Assembly: GCA_902779615.1 (NCBI GenBank)
Contig: CACZCM010000007.1
Location: 1-41,306, forward strand
Direction of reading: 5' to 3'
Length of the DNA stretch: 41,306 nucleotides
DNA from: an uncultured Ruminococcus sp.
Lineage (GTDB): Bacteria; Bacillota; Clostridia; Oscillospirales; Acutalibacteraceae
Shown here: one piece after another, positions 9,556-16,672 of the stretch
Layout of the letters: the number at the start of each line of letters is the position of its first letter
How positions within the stretch are numbered: the first letter of the stretch is position 1
The notes under the pieces: generated by a model
The model's input: only the letters and a program-made list of their open reading frames with translations
Told to the model about the DNA's origin: nothing
The model's database searches: none
Program-made: the position numbers and the translations under genes

Positions 9556-9582
9556 GTTATTACCCGCAAGGAGGAGCTTGGA

Positions 9583-11442
9583 ATGTATGATTATAACAGA
9601 ATAAAGAACCACATCAACGGTGTTGAGTCCTCGTCATATGAAATATTCGGAGCTCATATCGAAAATGGCGGCGTGTATTTCTCGGTTTTTGCGCCTGCCG
9701 CACGATCGGTTTGCCTTTGCGCCGATTTCAATGACTGGAACGAAATAAAAATGACCAGGGATTATTTCGGAGTCTGGAGCGCTTTTGTTCAGGGCGTGGG
9801 CGAGGGAGTGATGTATAAATTCAGGATCTACTCCGAGAGCGGATCTCAGGATAAGACCGACCCGTTCGGTTATTACTGCGAGGTGCGTCCAAATAACGCC
9901 TCGATCGTATATGATATCGATAATTATACATGGCGTGACAGTGCGTGGCTGGAAAACCGAAATAAAAACTATAACGCGCCGCTGAATATCTACGAGGTGC
10001 ATTTGGGCACATGGAAGGTCAAGGACGGAAAAACCGGTGATGAACGCCTTTATAAATATGAGGAGCTGAAGACCGAGCTTGTGCCTTATGTCAGCGAAAT
10101 GGGGTATACTCATATTGAATTTATGCCGCTGTGCGAATATCCGTATGACGGATCATGGGGTTATCAGGGAACGGGTTGGTTTGCGCCTACTTCCCGATAC
10201 GGGGAGCCAAGATACCTCATGGATCTGATAGATACCTGTCACATCAATGATATCGGAGTTATACTGGATTTTGTTCCCGTTCATTTTGCTACAAACGAAA
10301 ACGGTCTTTCGCTTTTTGACGGATCATATATGTATGAGAGCGATATCCCGCAGCTTCGTGAATCGGCATGGGGGTCGCTGCGTTTTGATTATTCAAAGCC
10401 GCATGTCCACAGTTTCATGCGTTCTGCAATGAATTTCTGGATCAATAAATATCACGTTGACGGACTCCGTGTAGACGCAGTCGCTTATCTTATTTACCCC
10501 AAGGGTACTGCGGATATGCCCGAATATGACTGCGGGGTGTGGTTCCTTCGCAGCACACTCTATACGCTGAACGCTTATCACCCCGATGTTATGTTCATTG
10601 CGGAGGATTCCACCTGCCGTAATAAATGTACTGCGCCCGTAGTTTACGGAGGGATCGGTTTCGACTATATGTGGGATTTTGGCTGGGCGAGCGAAACCCA
10701 GAATTATCTTGCGCTTCCGTTCGGCAGCCGCAGCCAGAATCATGACAGAATGACGTATCCCATGTATTACTTTAATCAGGGATTGTTTATGCTGGCTCTT
10801 TCTCACGATGAAGTGTCGAACAGCAGGCAGACGATCATGACGAGAGCATACGGAGATACGCAGGAGCAGAAATTTGCCGATCTCAAAACTTACTACACAT
10901 TCCAGATGACACACCCCGGCAAAAAAATGAATTTTATGGGAAATGAGCTTGCGGAATATATGGAATGGAGCAGCGATCAGCCTTTGGGGTGGAATCTGCT
11001 TGAGTACCCCGCCCACGACGGATTTCATGAGTATATCCGCGCTTTGAATCTGATGTATAAGGCCGAGCCTGCGCTGTATGAGGGCGACTACGATCCAAGA
11101 TCGTTTGCGTGGATAGATCTTAAGAATGCCGATAATAATATATATGCTTATAAGCGCCAAAGTCCCGCCGGCGACGAGCTGTTTGTTGTTCTGAACTTTT
11201 CGCCGTATGAGAAAGATTACTGGCTTGCGGTGGGGTACGACGGAAAATTCCGCGAGGTGCTCAACTCCGACGAGGAGGTGTTCGGCGGTCTTGACCGAAT
11301 AAACGGTGTGATACAGTCGCAGAACGCCTATCTCCATTTGTATCTTGCTCCGCTGACGGCAATTGTGATAAAGCCTATGAATGAAGAGCAGTTTTCGGAG
11401 AACGAAGACCCGGATCAGGCGATGAGTGACGGCGGGGAGTAA
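9583..11442 (+). CDS. glgB: 1,4-alpha-glucan (glycogen) branching enzyme
   Basis: This cytoplasmic enzyme creates alpha-1,6 branches in glycogen by moving a cut alpha-1,4 chain. At 619 residues it is close to the family size. Its N-terminal CBM48 module (YFSVFAPAARSVCL... FNDWNE) is followed by a GH13 barrel. The catalytic triad is visible: nucleophile D298 in GLRVDAVAYL, acid/base E341 in IAEDST, and D409 in LSHDEVS. The NFMGNELAEYMEW and LLEYPAHDGF segments favour branching enzyme over amylase. The ATG at 9583 follows AAGGAGG (9568-9574); the upstream in-frame codons at 9526 lie inside repeat module C. No other glycogen gene is adjacent. Confidence 0.93.
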   Translation: MYDYNRIKNHINGVESSSYEIFGAHIENGGVYFSVFAPAARSVCLCADFNDWNEIKMTRDYFGVWSAFVQGVGEGVMYKFRIYSESGSQDKTDPFGYYCEVRPNNASIVYDIDNYTWRDSAWLENRNKNYNAPLNIYEVHLGTWKVKDGKTGDERLYKYEELKTELVPYVSEMGYTHIEFMPLCEYPYDGSWGYQGTGWFAPTSRYGEPRYLMDLIDTCHINDIGVILDFVPVHFATNENGLSLFDGSYMYESDIPQLRESAWGSLRFDYSKPHVHSFMRSAMNFWINKYHVDGLRVDAVAYLIYPKGTADMPEYDCGVWFLRSTLYTLNAYHPDVMFIAEDSTCRNKCTAPVVYGGIGFDYMWDFGWASETQNYLALPFGSRSQNHDRMTYPMYYFNQGLFMLALSHDEVSNSRQTIMTRAYGDTQEQKFADLKTYYTFQMTHPGKKMNFMGNELAEYMEWSSDQPLGWNLLEYPAHDGFHEYIRALNLMYKAEPALYEGDYDPRSFAWIDLKNADNNIYAYKRQSPAGDELFVVLNFSPYEKDYWLAVGYDGKFREVLNSDEEVFGGLDRINGVIQSQNAYLHLYLAPLTAIVIKPMNEEQFSENEDPDQAMSDGGE

Positions 11443-11475
11443 TAAAAAATTGTAAAAATTTTTTTCAAAAATCTA

Positions 11476-11504
11476 TTGACAAAATACAAAATGAATGATA
11501 TAAT
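11476..11504 (+). promoter_or_regulatory. Promoter of the tRNA-Thr/tRNA-Tyr unit
   Basis: Perfect TTGACA (11476-11481), a 17-nt spacer and perfect TATAAT (11499-11504) with extended TGA at 11496-11498. It sits about 35 nt before tRNA-Thr, as expected for a stable RNA operon. Confidence 0.92.
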
Positions 11505-11539
11505 AATTAAGCGTTCTGAGGAACAGCGGAACGAAAGAA

Positions 11540-11612
11540 GCTGGTGTAGCTCAGTTGGTAGAGCAGCTGATTTGTAATCAGCAGGTCGGGGGTTCAAGTC
11601 CGTCCACCAGCT
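11540..11612 (+). tRNA. tRNA-Thr (anticodon TGT)
   Basis: This is a 73-nt cloverleaf with acceptor GCTGGTG paired to CACCAGC, D-arm TAGCTCAGTTGGTAGAGCA and T-loop GTTCAAGTC. The anticodon loop TTTGTAA gives TGT, which reads Thr ACA and related codons. The 3' CCA is not encoded. Confidence 0.95.
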
Positions 11613-11622
11613 CTTAATATTT

Positions 11623-11706
11623 GGGAGAGTTCCAGAGCGGTCAAATGGGGCAGACTGTAAATCTGTTGTTTCGGCTTCGGTGGTTCGAATCCACCCTCTC
11701 CCACCA
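11623..11706 (+). tRNA. tRNA-Tyr (anticodon GTA)
   Basis: This is a class II tRNA with acceptor GGGAGAG paired to CTCTCCC, anticodon stem CAGA/TCTG and loop CTGTAAA, giving GTA. A long variable arm precedes the T-arm (GGTTCGAATCC). CCA is encoded at 11704-11706. It lies 10 nt after tRNA-Thr in one transcript. Confidence 0.95.
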
Positions 11707-11712
11707 AAGGCG

Positions 11713-11750
11713 AAAAGGCTATGTTGTTTTCGGATAACATAGCCTTTTGT
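11713..11750 (+). terminator. Terminator of the tRNA-Thr/Tyr unit
   Basis: A 13-bp stem (AAAAGGCTATGTT 11713-11725 with 11736-11748) ends in a TTTTGT tract. Confidence 0.9.
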
Positions 11751-12051
11751 TCTGCTGTTTCGTTTTTGTATGATGCAGGGGCTTTTATTAACTAAAATTT
11801 TACATATATCGATATTATGCTTTAATTCGTTATCGGAAGCCGCCGATGTTTTTACGCGCGAAGTTTTAAGAATGTATCTGCATGGCCCTAAAGCTGTTTT
11901 TTGAATTTTTGAATTTCAAATCCTGCAAAAATCAATGCTAGACTTACGGGAACATAAGATTTTTTTCTCTTATTTCGCAATTTTTTCTCCGAAATTTATC
12001 GGATATCGTAAAAAAAATTAACGTTTTTTTTGGGTTTTTTTCAAAAATCAT
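11751..12051. other. Gap between the tRNA unit and the serC promoter
   Basis: This 300-nt AT-rich stretch contains no supported gene, repeat or RNA. It ends with long A and T runs just before the serC promoter. Confidence 0.6.
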
Positions 12052-12080
12052 TTGACTATGTTTTCAGAATGTAATATAAT
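12052..12080 (+). promoter_or_regulatory. Promoter of serC-serA
   Basis: TTGACT (12052-12057), a 17-nt spacer and TATAAT (12075-12080). It predicts a leader of about 200 nt before the serC ATG. Confidence 0.85.
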
Positions 12081-12086
12081 TAATAG

Positions 12087-12288
12087 TGTGCTTATAATTG
12101 TCTTTTCGGGGCAATGCCGCATTGATAATGCACCGTTTGATACATTGTTATTTGTCATGGCTAACAGTTGTGATATATTGTATACCGATCTGCGCAAATA
12201 GCTTTGATAAAATGTGTGCTGCTGCCGAATGTATTTTTCTGTGTAGAATAATACCACGGCTTAATTAAATTTTTGGAGGCTTTATAAA
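12087..12288 (+). promoter_or_regulatory. Long structured leader of serC-serA
   Basis: The predicted 5' UTR holds a CAATGC/GCATTG palindrome (12112-12124) overlapping an alternative GCATT-gat-AATGC hairpin (12119-12131). A near-perfect 10-bp hairpin (12231-12240 with 12245-12254) lies just before the RBS GGAGG (12275-12279). There is no T-box consensus. Mutually exclusive hairpins suggest, but do not prove, attenuation or a ligand-sensing leader. Confidence 0.4.
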
Positions 12289-13374
12289 ATGAGCAGAGTT
12301 TATAATTTTTCAGCCGGCCCGTCTATGCTCCCCGAGTCTGTGCTTAAAAAGGCAGCCGAGGAAATGCTCGATTATCAGGGCAGCGGTCAGTCCGTTATGG
12401 AAATGTCGCACCGTTCCAAGGTGTTCGACGGCATTATTAAGGACGCAGAGAAGCTCGTAAGAGAGCTTATGAATGTTCCCGATAACTACAAGGTTTTGTT
12501 CCTTCAGGGCGGCGGTTCCTCGCAGTTTACGATGGTAGCTCAGAACCTTATGAACAAGAACAATAAGGCCGATTACATCATCACAGGTCAGTGGGCTAAG
12601 AAGGCGTGGAAGGAAGCCGCTCGCTATGGAGACGCTAAGGCTGTTGCTTCCTCCGAGGATAAGGTTTTCTCGTATATCCCAAAGACGACCCGCGCAGACT
12701 TCCGTGATGACGCTGATTACGTTTACATCTGCATGAACAATACGATCTACGGCACCGTTTATCATGAGCTTCCCGACACGGGCGATATCCCGCTCGTTGC
12801 AGATATTTCGTCCTGCATTATGTCAACGCCGCTCGATATTTCGAAGTTCGGTCTTGTATTTGCAGGCGCGCAGAAGAACCTCGCTCCCGCAGGTCTTACT
12901 ATAGTTATCGTTCGTGAGGATCTCCTCGGCAACGCTATGGATATCACTCCGAATATGTTCAACTACAAGACTCACGCAGACGCAGATTCGCTCTTCAATA
13001 CTCCTCCCTGCTATACTATTTATATTGCAAAGCTCGTTATGGAGTGGATCAAGAACGATATCGGCGGTCTTGAGAAGATGCAGGAGCGCAACGAGAAGAA
13101 GGCTGCTATCCTTTATGATTTCCTCGACAATTCCAAGCTGTTCAAGGGCACTGTTGTTAAGGAAGACCGTTCGCTCATGAACGTTCCGTTCGTTACGGGC
13201 GACGCCGATCTTGACGCTAAGTTCGTTAAAGAGGCTACAGAGGCTGGTTTCGTGAACATTAAGGGCCACAGAACAGTCGGCGGCATGAGAGCGTCTATCT
13301 ATAACGCTATGCCGATCGAGGGCGTTGAGAAGCTCGTTGAGTTTATGAAGGATTTCGAGGCTAAGAATTCCTGA
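12289..13374 (+). CDS. serC: Phosphoserine aminotransferase
   Basis: SerC is a PLP enzyme that converts 3-phosphohydroxypyruvate to phosphoserine using glutamate, the second step of serine synthesis. The 361-residue length is standard. The N-terminus RVYNFSAGPSMLPESVL and the substrate-loop FLQGGGSSQF are diagnostic. The PLP lysine is K196 in GAQKNLAPAG. The C-terminal MRASIYNAMP segment is also conserved. The start has a clear RBS TTGGAGG. It is the first gene of an operon with serA, 66 nt downstream, in the order in which many Clostridia pair these genes. I do not see a phosphoserine phosphatase gene nearby. Confidence 0.97.
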   Translation: MSRVYNFSAGPSMLPESVLKKAAEEMLDYQGSGQSVMEMSHRSKVFDGIIKDAEKLVRELMNVPDNYKVLFLQGGGSSQFTMVAQNLMNKNNKADYIITGQWAKKAWKEAARYGDAKAVASSEDKVFSYIPKTTRADFRDDADYVYICMNNTIYGTVYHELPDTGDIPLVADISSCIMSTPLDISKFGLVFAGAQKNLAPAGLTIVIVREDLLGNAMDITPNMFNYKTHADADSLFNTPPCYTIYIAKLVMEWIKNDIGGLEKMQERNEKKAAILYDFLDNSKLFKGTVVKEDRSLMNVPFVTGDADLDAKFVKEATEAGFVNIKGHRTVGGMRASIYNAMPIEGVEKLVEFMKDFEAKNS

Positions 13375-13385
13375 TGATTTAATTG

Positions 13386-13411
13386 GGTCGGTCTGTGTAT
13401 ATAGACCGACC
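13386..13411 (+). promoter_or_regulatory. Intercistronic hairpin between serC and serA
   Basis: A perfect 9-bp inverted repeat, GGTCGGTCT (13386-13394) with AGACCGACC (13403-13411), has an 8-nt loop and no T-tract. It may stabilise the serC message or tune serA expression. Confidence 0.65.
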
Positions 13412-13440
13412 AACATATATTCTGTATGGAGATGATTACA

Positions 13441-14586
13441 ATGGCTTTGTATAATGTATTGAAATTAAATAAGATCGCTCAGGTCGGCATTGACAGACTT
13501 GGCGGCAATTATGCAGCTTCCGATGACTGCGCTGCTCCCGACGCTGTTCTTGTTCGCTCGGCTTCGATGCACGATATGGAACTGCCCGCAAGCCTGAAGG
13601 CTATCGCAAGAGCCGGCGCGGGCACAAACAATATTCCGATCGATAAGTGCACAAAGGCAGGTATCGCTGTATTCAATACTCCCGGCGCAAACGCTAACGC
13701 AGTTAAGGAGCTTGTTCTCGCAGGTATGCTCATGTCTTCGAGAAACGTTCTCGGCGGTATCGAGTGGGCAAAGACGCTCAAGGGCAACGGCGATCAGGTA
13801 GGCAAGATGGTCGAGAAGGGCAAGAGCCAGTTCGCAGGCCCCGAGATCAAGGGTAAGACACTCGGCGTTGTAGGTCTTGGCGCGATCGGCGCGCTCGTTG
13901 CAAATGCGGCTGTTGCGCTCGGCATGAAGGTTATCGGCTACGATCCGTTCCTCTCCGTTGCAGGCGCGCTCAAGCTCGACACCGCGGTTGAGTATAAGGC
14001 TAACCTCGACGATATCTTCGCAGAGAGCGATTATATTTCGCTTCACGTACCGCTTAACGCAGACACAAAGGGTACTGTTTGCGCAGAGAGCATCGCTAAG
14101 ATGAAGGATAACGTTCGCATTATGAACTTTGCAAGAGATGGTCTTGTTAATTCGACCGACCTGCTTGCAGGACTCAAGAGCGGCAAGATCGCAGCTTACG
14201 TTACGGATTTTGCAACAGACGATATCCTTTGCGAGGATAAGGTCATCGCGCTGCCGCACCTTGGCGCATCTACTCCCGAGAGCGAGGATAACTGCGCTGT
14301 TATGGCTGCCGATGAGATTAAGGCTTACCTTGAGAACGGCTCTGTTATCAACAGTGTGAACCTTCCTGCAATGAAGCTCGGCGCGATCAAGGGCAAGAGA
14401 GTTTGCATTATCCATGAGAACAACGCGGCAGTTCTGCCCGCTGTTACGGCTAAATTTGCAGGCACGAACTCTGTTGAGAGCAAAGTTAGAGGCGATGTAG
14501 CATACACCGTTATCGATACCGATGCAGATGTAAGCGACGATATCGCAGCTGTTGAAGGCGTTATCAGCGTCAGAGTTATCGGCTAA
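13441..14586 (+). CDS. serA: D-3-phosphoglycerate dehydrogenase, short form
   Basis: SerA oxidises 3-phosphoglycerate with NAD+, the first committed step of serine synthesis. The 381-residue form has an N-terminal substrate domain, a Rossmann domain (GLGAIG at 145-150), catalytic R232 (NFARDG) and H273 (LPHLGAS), and a C-terminal ACT-like segment of about 65 residues. The usual catalytic Glu falls in a TDFATDD segment, so Asp appears to occupy that place by my hand alignment. The ATG at 13441 is chosen because TGGAG lies 9 nt upstream; ATGs at 13426 and 13432 overlap that RBS. A terminator follows. Confidence 0.93.
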   Translation: MALYNVLKLNKIAQVGIDRLGGNYAASDDCAAPDAVLVRSASMHDMELPASLKAIARAGAGTNNIPIDKCTKAGIAVFNTPGANANAVKELVLAGMLMSSRNVLGGIEWAKTLKGNGDQVGKMVEKGKSQFAGPEIKGKTLGVVGLGAIGALVANAAVALGMKVIGYDPFLSVAGALKLDTAVEYKANLDDIFAESDYISLHVPLNADTKGTVCAESIAKMKDNVRIMNFARDGLVNSTDLLAGLKSGKIAAYVTDFATDDILCEDKVIALPHLGASTPESEDNCAVMAADEIKAYLENGSVINSVNLPAMKLGAIKGKRVCIIHENNAAVLPAVTAKFAGTNSVESKVRGDVAYTVIDTDADVSDDIAAVEGVISVRVIG

Positions 14587-14596
14587 TGAGATCTTG

Positions 14597-14624
14597 GGGA
14601 GCGGTAGAGATATCGCTCCCTTTT
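14597..14624 (+). terminator. Terminator of serC-serA
   Basis: A 10-bp stem (14597-14606 with 14611-14620, one G-U pair) with a GAGA tetraloop is followed by TTTT. Confidence 0.88.
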
Positions 14625-14637
14625 CAGGATGGGTATT

Positions 14638-15168
14638 ATGAAAAGAAGGATCAGAATAATAACAGACGTGATCGCCGCATTTATTATGTTTGTTTATGCG
14701 GTGCTCTTTCTGCTCGGATAGCTTGTTTCGGGCATAGGCAAGTTCAAAAACAACGATGTCAAATTTTTGGCAGCCGTTATTGTTATCATGCTTGCGTCAA
14801 CTATTTTGTTCGCAAATGACGCTGCCTGTCTTATATCTGAAAAGCACAGAATGAAAACCGTCAGAGTTGAGAGCCGACTAAAGATACTGCCTTTTTTAGC
14901 CGTAATATTTGCGGTTATAACTATACCGGTCGGGGCAGCAGCGCTGTTTTTCGGGCCGCTGATGGATATCGAGCTGCTGCTCGCCCTGACTGCAAAGGTA
15001 TTCGGAGTTTCGCGGGATAATATCGGGATTTCCGGAGAAGATATTCGGAATGCCGCCGCAGGTGTGTATATTGTGCTTGATATAACGCTTGAATTGTCAG
15101 CGTTTGTGAGCATATGCCGAATCATAACAGAAAAGAGCGCAGTTATATCGCCGAGGAAACAAAAATAA
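14638..15168 (+). pseudogene. Small four-TM membrane protein gene interrupted by TAG
   Basis: An ATG at 14638 with AGGATGG upstream opens a frame encoding MKRRIRIITDVIAAF and a hydrophobic helix. A TAG at 14719-14721 follows, after which the same frame runs open to 15168. Read through, it would be a 176-codon protein with four hydrophobic helices: the one before the TAG, then FLAAVIVIMLASTILFA, FLAVIFAVITIPVGAAALFF and GVYIVLDITLELSAFVSI. No frameshift is needed, so a single nonsense change explains it. I do not recognise the family. It follows the serA terminator with no clear promoter. Alternatives are a sequencing error, or re-initiation at TTG 14767. Confidence 0.6.
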
Positions 15169-15194
15169 TCCCCTTGAATTTTTTTAAAAATCCC

Positions 15195-15223
15195 TTGACA
15201 AATGGCTTTTTCAATGGTATAAT
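15195..15223 (+). promoter_or_regulatory. Promoter of tRNA-Met
   Basis: TTGACA (15195-15200), a 17-nt spacer and TATAAT (15218-15223) with extended TGG at 15215-15217. Confidence 0.92.
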
Positions 15224-15239
15224 GGTTAAGCATTGTAAC

Positions 15240-15316
15240 GGACCATTAGCTCAGTTGGTTAGAGCAACCGGCTCATAACCGGTCGGTCCGGGGTTCGAGT
15301 CCCTGATGGTCCACCA
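15240..15316 (+). tRNA. tRNA-Met (anticodon CAT, elongator type)
   Basis: This 77-nt cloverleaf has acceptor GGACCAT paired to ATGGTCC, encoded CCA at 15314-15316 and anticodon loop CTCATAA. Position 1-72 is a G-C pair, so it is not the initiator, which carries a mismatch there. A lysidine-modified tRNA-Ile reading ATA cannot be fully excluded by eye. Confidence 0.9.
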
Positions 15317-15318
15317 GA

Positions 15319-15356
15319 ATACCCTCATCGCTGCGGTGAGGGTATATTTTATTTTT
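15319..15356 (+). terminator. Terminator after tRNA-Met
   Basis: A 9-bp stem (ATACCCTCA 15319-15327 with 15337-15345) is followed by an ATTTTATTTTT tract. The RBS of the next gene begins immediately after it. Confidence 0.85.
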
Positions 15357-15370
15357 GTGAGGGATCAATA

Positions 15371-15856
15371 TTGAAACGTGTTGTGTGTTTTCATAACCCC
15401 GATGGTGAGAACGGCTATCTGAGCAACTGGTATTTGTCTGATTTTGAGATAGAAGGCATCCGTTTTACGTCGATGGAGCAATATATGATGTATCAAAAAG
15501 CGGTCACGTTTTATGACGCGGATTCTGCCAATAAGATACTGTCTGACAGCAACGTTGGGAAAATCAAGGCGCTCGGACGTCAGGTCAGGAATTATGATGA
15601 TGTTGTGTGGAACGGTATCAGGCAGATCGTGATATACAAAGGTCTTTTAGAGAAGTTTCGTCAGAATGCGGATCTGAAAGAGAAGCTGCTGGCTACGAAC
15701 GTTGATATTCTGGCAGAATGTGCCGTAAGCGACAAGATATGGGGCTGCGGGATCTCAATGCGCGACGGGCGTCGGTTTAACATGGCGGAATGGGAAGGGC
15801 AGAATCTTCTCGGGTTTACGCTGATGCAGGTCAGAGAAACGCTGCGGCAAGAATAA
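15371..15856 (+). CDS. NADAR family protein (YbiA/DUF1768-like)
   Basis: This 161-residue protein matches the NADAR (NAD- and ADP-ribose-linked) family. Members hydrolyse N-glycosidic bonds of riboflavin intermediates or remove ADP-ribose. Conserved features are LSNWYLSDFEIEG, the helix TSMEQYMMYQKA, the GRQVRNYDDVVWNGIRQ segment, the D-K-I-W-G motif and the C-terminal GQNLLGFTLMQVR. The start is TTG at 15371 with GAGGG at 15359-15363. Its RBS touches the T-tract of the tRNA-Met terminator and I see no separate promoter, so expression may depend on read-through. A 5S rRNA promoter follows within 30 nt of its stop. Confidence 0.88.
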   Translation: MKRVVCFHNPDGENGYLSNWYLSDFEIEGIRFTSMEQYMMYQKAVTFYDADSANKILSDSNVGKIKALGRQVRNYDDVVWNGIRQIVIYKGLLEKFRQNADLKEKLLATNVDILAECAVSDKIWGCGISMRDGRRFNMAEWEGQNLLGFTLMQVRETLRQE

Positions 15857-15882
15857 AAAATAAAAAAATTTTAAAAAAACTC

Positions 15883-15911
15883 TTGCAATTTCCAAAACAA
15901 TGTGTTATAAT
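15883..15911 (+). promoter_or_regulatory. Promoter of 5S rRNA
   Basis: TTGCAA (15883-15888), a 17-nt spacer and TATAAT (15906-15911) with extended TGT at 15903-15905. Confidence 0.88.
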
Positions 15912-15942
15912 AATCAAGCAGTCGAAAAACGACAGAAATTCA

Positions 15943-16058
<116 letters not shown>

Positions 16059-16063
16059 ATTTT

Positions 16064-16092
16064 GAACAGTCGGTTTCGGCTGTTCTTTTTTT
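16064..16092 (+). terminator. Terminator of 5S rRNA
   Basis: A 9-bp stem (GAACAGTCG 16064-16072 with 16077-16085) is followed by TTTTTTT. Confidence 0.9.
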
Positions 16093-16550
16093 ATATATTT
16101 ACATTGAAAATTCAAACAGAGAACGCTGCGGCAGCTGAGAATGCGACCGGAAAGCCCCCGCAAGGTATCTGCGTTAAAGAAACAAATTAACAGCTTGAGA
16201 TTATTTAATTGCCGAAGTAATAAAAGCCCTGCGGAAATGATGTCAGATATTGACAAATACGTGTCTTTTCAGCATAGAATAATTATGGGATCGGTAAAAA
16301 CAGTCGGATAAAAGAGCAGTATCGGCATTCCGATAACAGAACCGTTATTACAGAGAAGAGCCGCAAAAGAGCAAATTTTGTCAAAAACAAATATAATAAA
16401 ATAAAAATAACAGAATAAATAAGCTAAAATTACTCGCTTGAATTTAATGAAATATCAACAAAAATAAAATTATATTTCTAAATAAGAAAATTAATAATTC
16501 TTTTACATATATTTTTTTAAAATTTTTTGTATAAATTTCTCAAAACCACC
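16093..16550. other. Non-coding gap after 5S rRNA
   Basis: Apart from repeat module B at 16155-16228, this stretch is AT-rich and has no supported gene. It leads to the promoter of the carboxyltransferase operon. Confidence 0.6.
16155..16228 (+). repeat. Dispersed repeat module B, copy 1
   Basis: The segment from CCCCCGCAAGGTATCTG through GTTAAAGAAACAAATTAACA to TTAATTGCCGAAGTAAT recurs inverted at 26036-26103. Its last about 25 nt recur at 26384-26409. Confidence 0.85.
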
Positions 16551-16579
16551 TTTACAATATTCGATTTTTGTTTTATAAT
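16551..16579 (+). promoter_or_regulatory. Promoter of the carboxyltransferase operon
   Basis: TTTACA (16551-16556), a 17-nt spacer and TATAAT (16574-16579), about 94 nt before the ATG at 16673. Confidence 0.82.
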
Positions 16580-16672
16580 TACAATAAGTCTAATTGAGTG
16601 AGAAAATCGAGTGTGTTTATATGACTTTGACGAAATGTCGTTAATGAACACATTGAAAGGTTGGAGTTATAA

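Noticed and set aside
12087..12288. T-box riboswitch for serine synthesis
   Set aside because: No AGGGTGG-type T-box sequence and no terminator stem; ACCACGG at 12253 lacks the needed context.
14719..14721. TAG read as pyrrolysine or by suppression
   Set aside because: Nothing in the window supports a recoding system, and a nonsense mutation or sequencing error is simpler.
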